A stretch of 64,000 bases of DNA from assembly GCA_041859045.1 (NCBI GenBank), contig JBHELB010000027.1:124001-188000 (forward strand), written 5' to 3'. A program made the translations under genes and the position numbers. Below the pieces are notes generated by a model. That model saw nothing but the letters and a program-made list of their open reading frames with translations. It was not told the origin of the DNA and did no database searches. Shown in pieces: positions 62,817 through 64,000 of this stretch. Positions within the stretch are counted from its first letter, which is position 1. Every line of letters begins with the position of its first letter. The DNA is from JBHELB01 sp041859045 (GTDB lineage: Bacteria > Hydrogenedentota > Hydrogenedentia > Hydrogenedentales > SLHB01).

Positions 62817-64000
62817 ATGCCACCGAAAACAGGAAAGCGCCGTCTCGGGGAAGTGCTTCTCGAGCAAGGTCTGATCTCGCAGGAAAAGCTCGAAGAGTGC
62901 ATTGGGCTGCATCGCTCGACGGGGCAGAGTCTGGCGCATGTACTCGTCGCCAAAAAATACGTGAGCGAGGAAGACCTCGTTGTCACGTTCAGCGAGCAAC
63001 TGGGGATACCATATCTTCGCCTCGCCAACTACAGCGTCCCGAAGGACGTGTTGAAGGAAGTCCCCGAATCGCTTGCGCGGCAGCACAGCATCCTGCCGGT
63101 GTCCGTTACGGGCGACGTGTTGACGCTGGCGATGGCCGACCCGCTCAACATCATGGCGCTCGACGACCTGCGCATGCTCACCAGCTACGACATCGAAACC
63201 GTGGTCGCGATGGAATCGGAGATCAACGACTCGATCGATCGCCACTATGGCACGACGCAGAACACCGAGTTGTTCGAATCGCTGGTGGACGGTCAAGCGC
63301 AGACCCAGGAAAACCTCGAGGTCGTTGAGGAAACGCAGGACATCGCCGACGTCGCGTCGATGCAGGCGGAAGCCCAGGACGCGCCGATCGTCAAGTTGGT
63401 GAACCTCATTCTCGCGAACGCGCTTGAAACCCGCGCGAGCGACTTGCACATCGAGCCCTTCGAGAAATCCCTGCGCGTGCGGTATCGCGTCGACGGCGTG
63501 CTCGAAGAAGCCAAGAGTCCGCCCAAGAGCGTGCAGTCCGCGCTGGTGTCGCGCCTCAAGATCATGAGTTCGCTCGATATCGCAGAGCATCGTCTGCCGC
63601 AGGACGGCCGTTTCCGCATTCGTTACCGCGGGCGCGAGATCGATTTCCGTATTTCGATTCTGCCCTGTTACTACGGCGAGAAGGTCGTGATGCGCGTGCT
63701 CGACAAGGGCGCGCTCACGCTCGATCTCGATAAACTCGGTTTTGAAGAACAGCCCACGCAGGCATTTCAGGACGCACTGAAGCTGCCGTTCGGCATGATC
63801 CTGCTGACGGGGCCCACGGGGTCTGGTAAGACGACGACGCTGTACAGCGCGCTGCATAAACTGAACACGCCGAAACACAACATCATCACCGTTGAAGACC
63901 CGATCGAATACGAGCTGTTCGGCATCAATCAGGTGCAGGTGCAATCGCATATCGGACTCACGTTCGCCGCCGGCCTGCGCAGCATTCTGCGTCAAGACCC
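62817..64000 (+). CDS. Type IV pilus/type II secretion ATPase (PilB/GspE), cut by window edge
   Basis: 394 residues visible from the ATG at 62817. N-terminal MshEN domain (RRLGEVLLEQGLISQEKLEE ... LTLAMADPLNIMALDDLRML), then the secretion-ATPase core: SDLHIEPFEKSLRVRYRVDG, LPQDGRFRIRYRGREIDFRI, Walker A GPTGSGKTTTLY near 340, and the Asp box with VEDPIEYEL. The Walker B and Cys zinc motif lie beyond the window. It powers assembly of pili or pseudopili. It forms an operon with the MshEN-AAA+ gene. Confidence 0.95.
   Translation, partial: MPPKTGKRRLGEVLLEQGLISQEKLEECIGLHRSTGQSLAHVLVAKKYVSEEDLVVTFSEQLGIPYLRLANYSVPKDVLKEVPESLARQHSILPVSVTGDVLTLAMADPLNIMALDDLRMLTSYDIETVVAMESEINDSIDRHYGTTQNTELFESLVDGQAQTQENLEVVEETQDIADVASMQAEAQDAPIVKLVNLILANALETRASDLHIEPFEKSLRVRYRVDGVLEEAKSPPKSVQSALVSRLKIMSSLDIAEHRLPQDGRFRIRYRGREIDFRISILPCYYGEKVVMRVLDKGALTLDLDKLGFEEQPTQAFQDALKLPFGMILLTGPTGSGKTTTLYSALHKLNTPKHNIITVEDPIEYELFGINQVQVQSHIGLTFAAGLRSILRQD

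Overview
The window is about 64 kb of GC-rich (roughly 60-65%), densely coding DNA from what looks like an uncultured, Gram-negative-type anaerobe or fermenter. The Gram-negative type is suggested by a Wza-like outer-membrane export lipoprotein, a Gly-zipper lipoprotein and several other lipobox proteins. Anaerobic metabolism is suggested by a multi-subunit electron-bifurcating-type [FeFe] hydrogenase. Sigma factors fused to carboxypeptidase-regulatory-like repeats, a stand-alone E2 domain and many family-less secreted proteins fit poorly studied phyla of the PVC/Hydrogenedentota kind. That placement is inference only; there is no rRNA gene to settle it.

Layout. 1-10 kb: the end of an NtrC-like response regulator, a very large ECF sigma factor with a membrane-spanning repeat tail, a YdeI-like protein, a CPBP protease, a methyltransferase and an unknown wHTH-linked pair. 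10-16 kb: a sharply AT-rich intergenic zone, then a textbook sigma-54 promoter driving glnB-amtB, followed by hisS, a lipoate ligase and queA. 16-24 kb (minus strand): an exopolysaccharide cluster (glycosyltransferase, epimerase, nucleotidyltransferase, Wza, Wzc-like, membrane protein). It faces a large secreted InlB-repeat protein (24.3-26.3 kb). 26-32 kb (minus strand): a hydC-ferredoxin-hydB/GltD fusion-hydA hydrogenase operon. 32-36 kb: an accessory zone with a sigma-region-4-like regulator, two microgenes and two 97%-identical 226-bp inverted-repeat-ended elements flanking a lower-GC secreted protein gene. 36-45 kb: a DUF4382-like lipoprotein, a second ECF sigma/TM/repeat fusion, a REC-PAS-GGDEF protein, small envelope proteins, tadA and gpsA. 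45-51 kb: a promoter-to-terminator transcript without an ORF (candidate structured RNA), a GNAT-DegT aminotransferase fusion, a PIG-L deacetylase and thiC. 51-60 kb: a sugar isomerase, tRNA-Leu(CAA), a stop-interrupted RNHCP gene, a mini-operon of tiny ORFs, a RbsD/FucU protein, a low-complexity coiled-coil membrane protein, a lipoyl-less E2 acyltransferase, comM, and a PadR regulator with its target. 60-64 kb: a strong promoter drives an MshEN domain fused to a DnaA-like AAA+ ATPase, immediately followed by a PilB/GspE secretion ATPase that runs off the window.

The most unusual items are three. First, the two sigma-factor fusions that seem to join transcription initiation to a membrane/exported sensor in one chain. 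Second, the MshEN-DnaA-like ATPase paired with pilB/gspE, with a diguanylate cyclase elsewhere in the window and MshEN a known c-di-GMP-binding fold. Third, the candidate 6S-sized RNA at 45.45-45.69 kb. All calls come from reading the sequence; no database searches were run.
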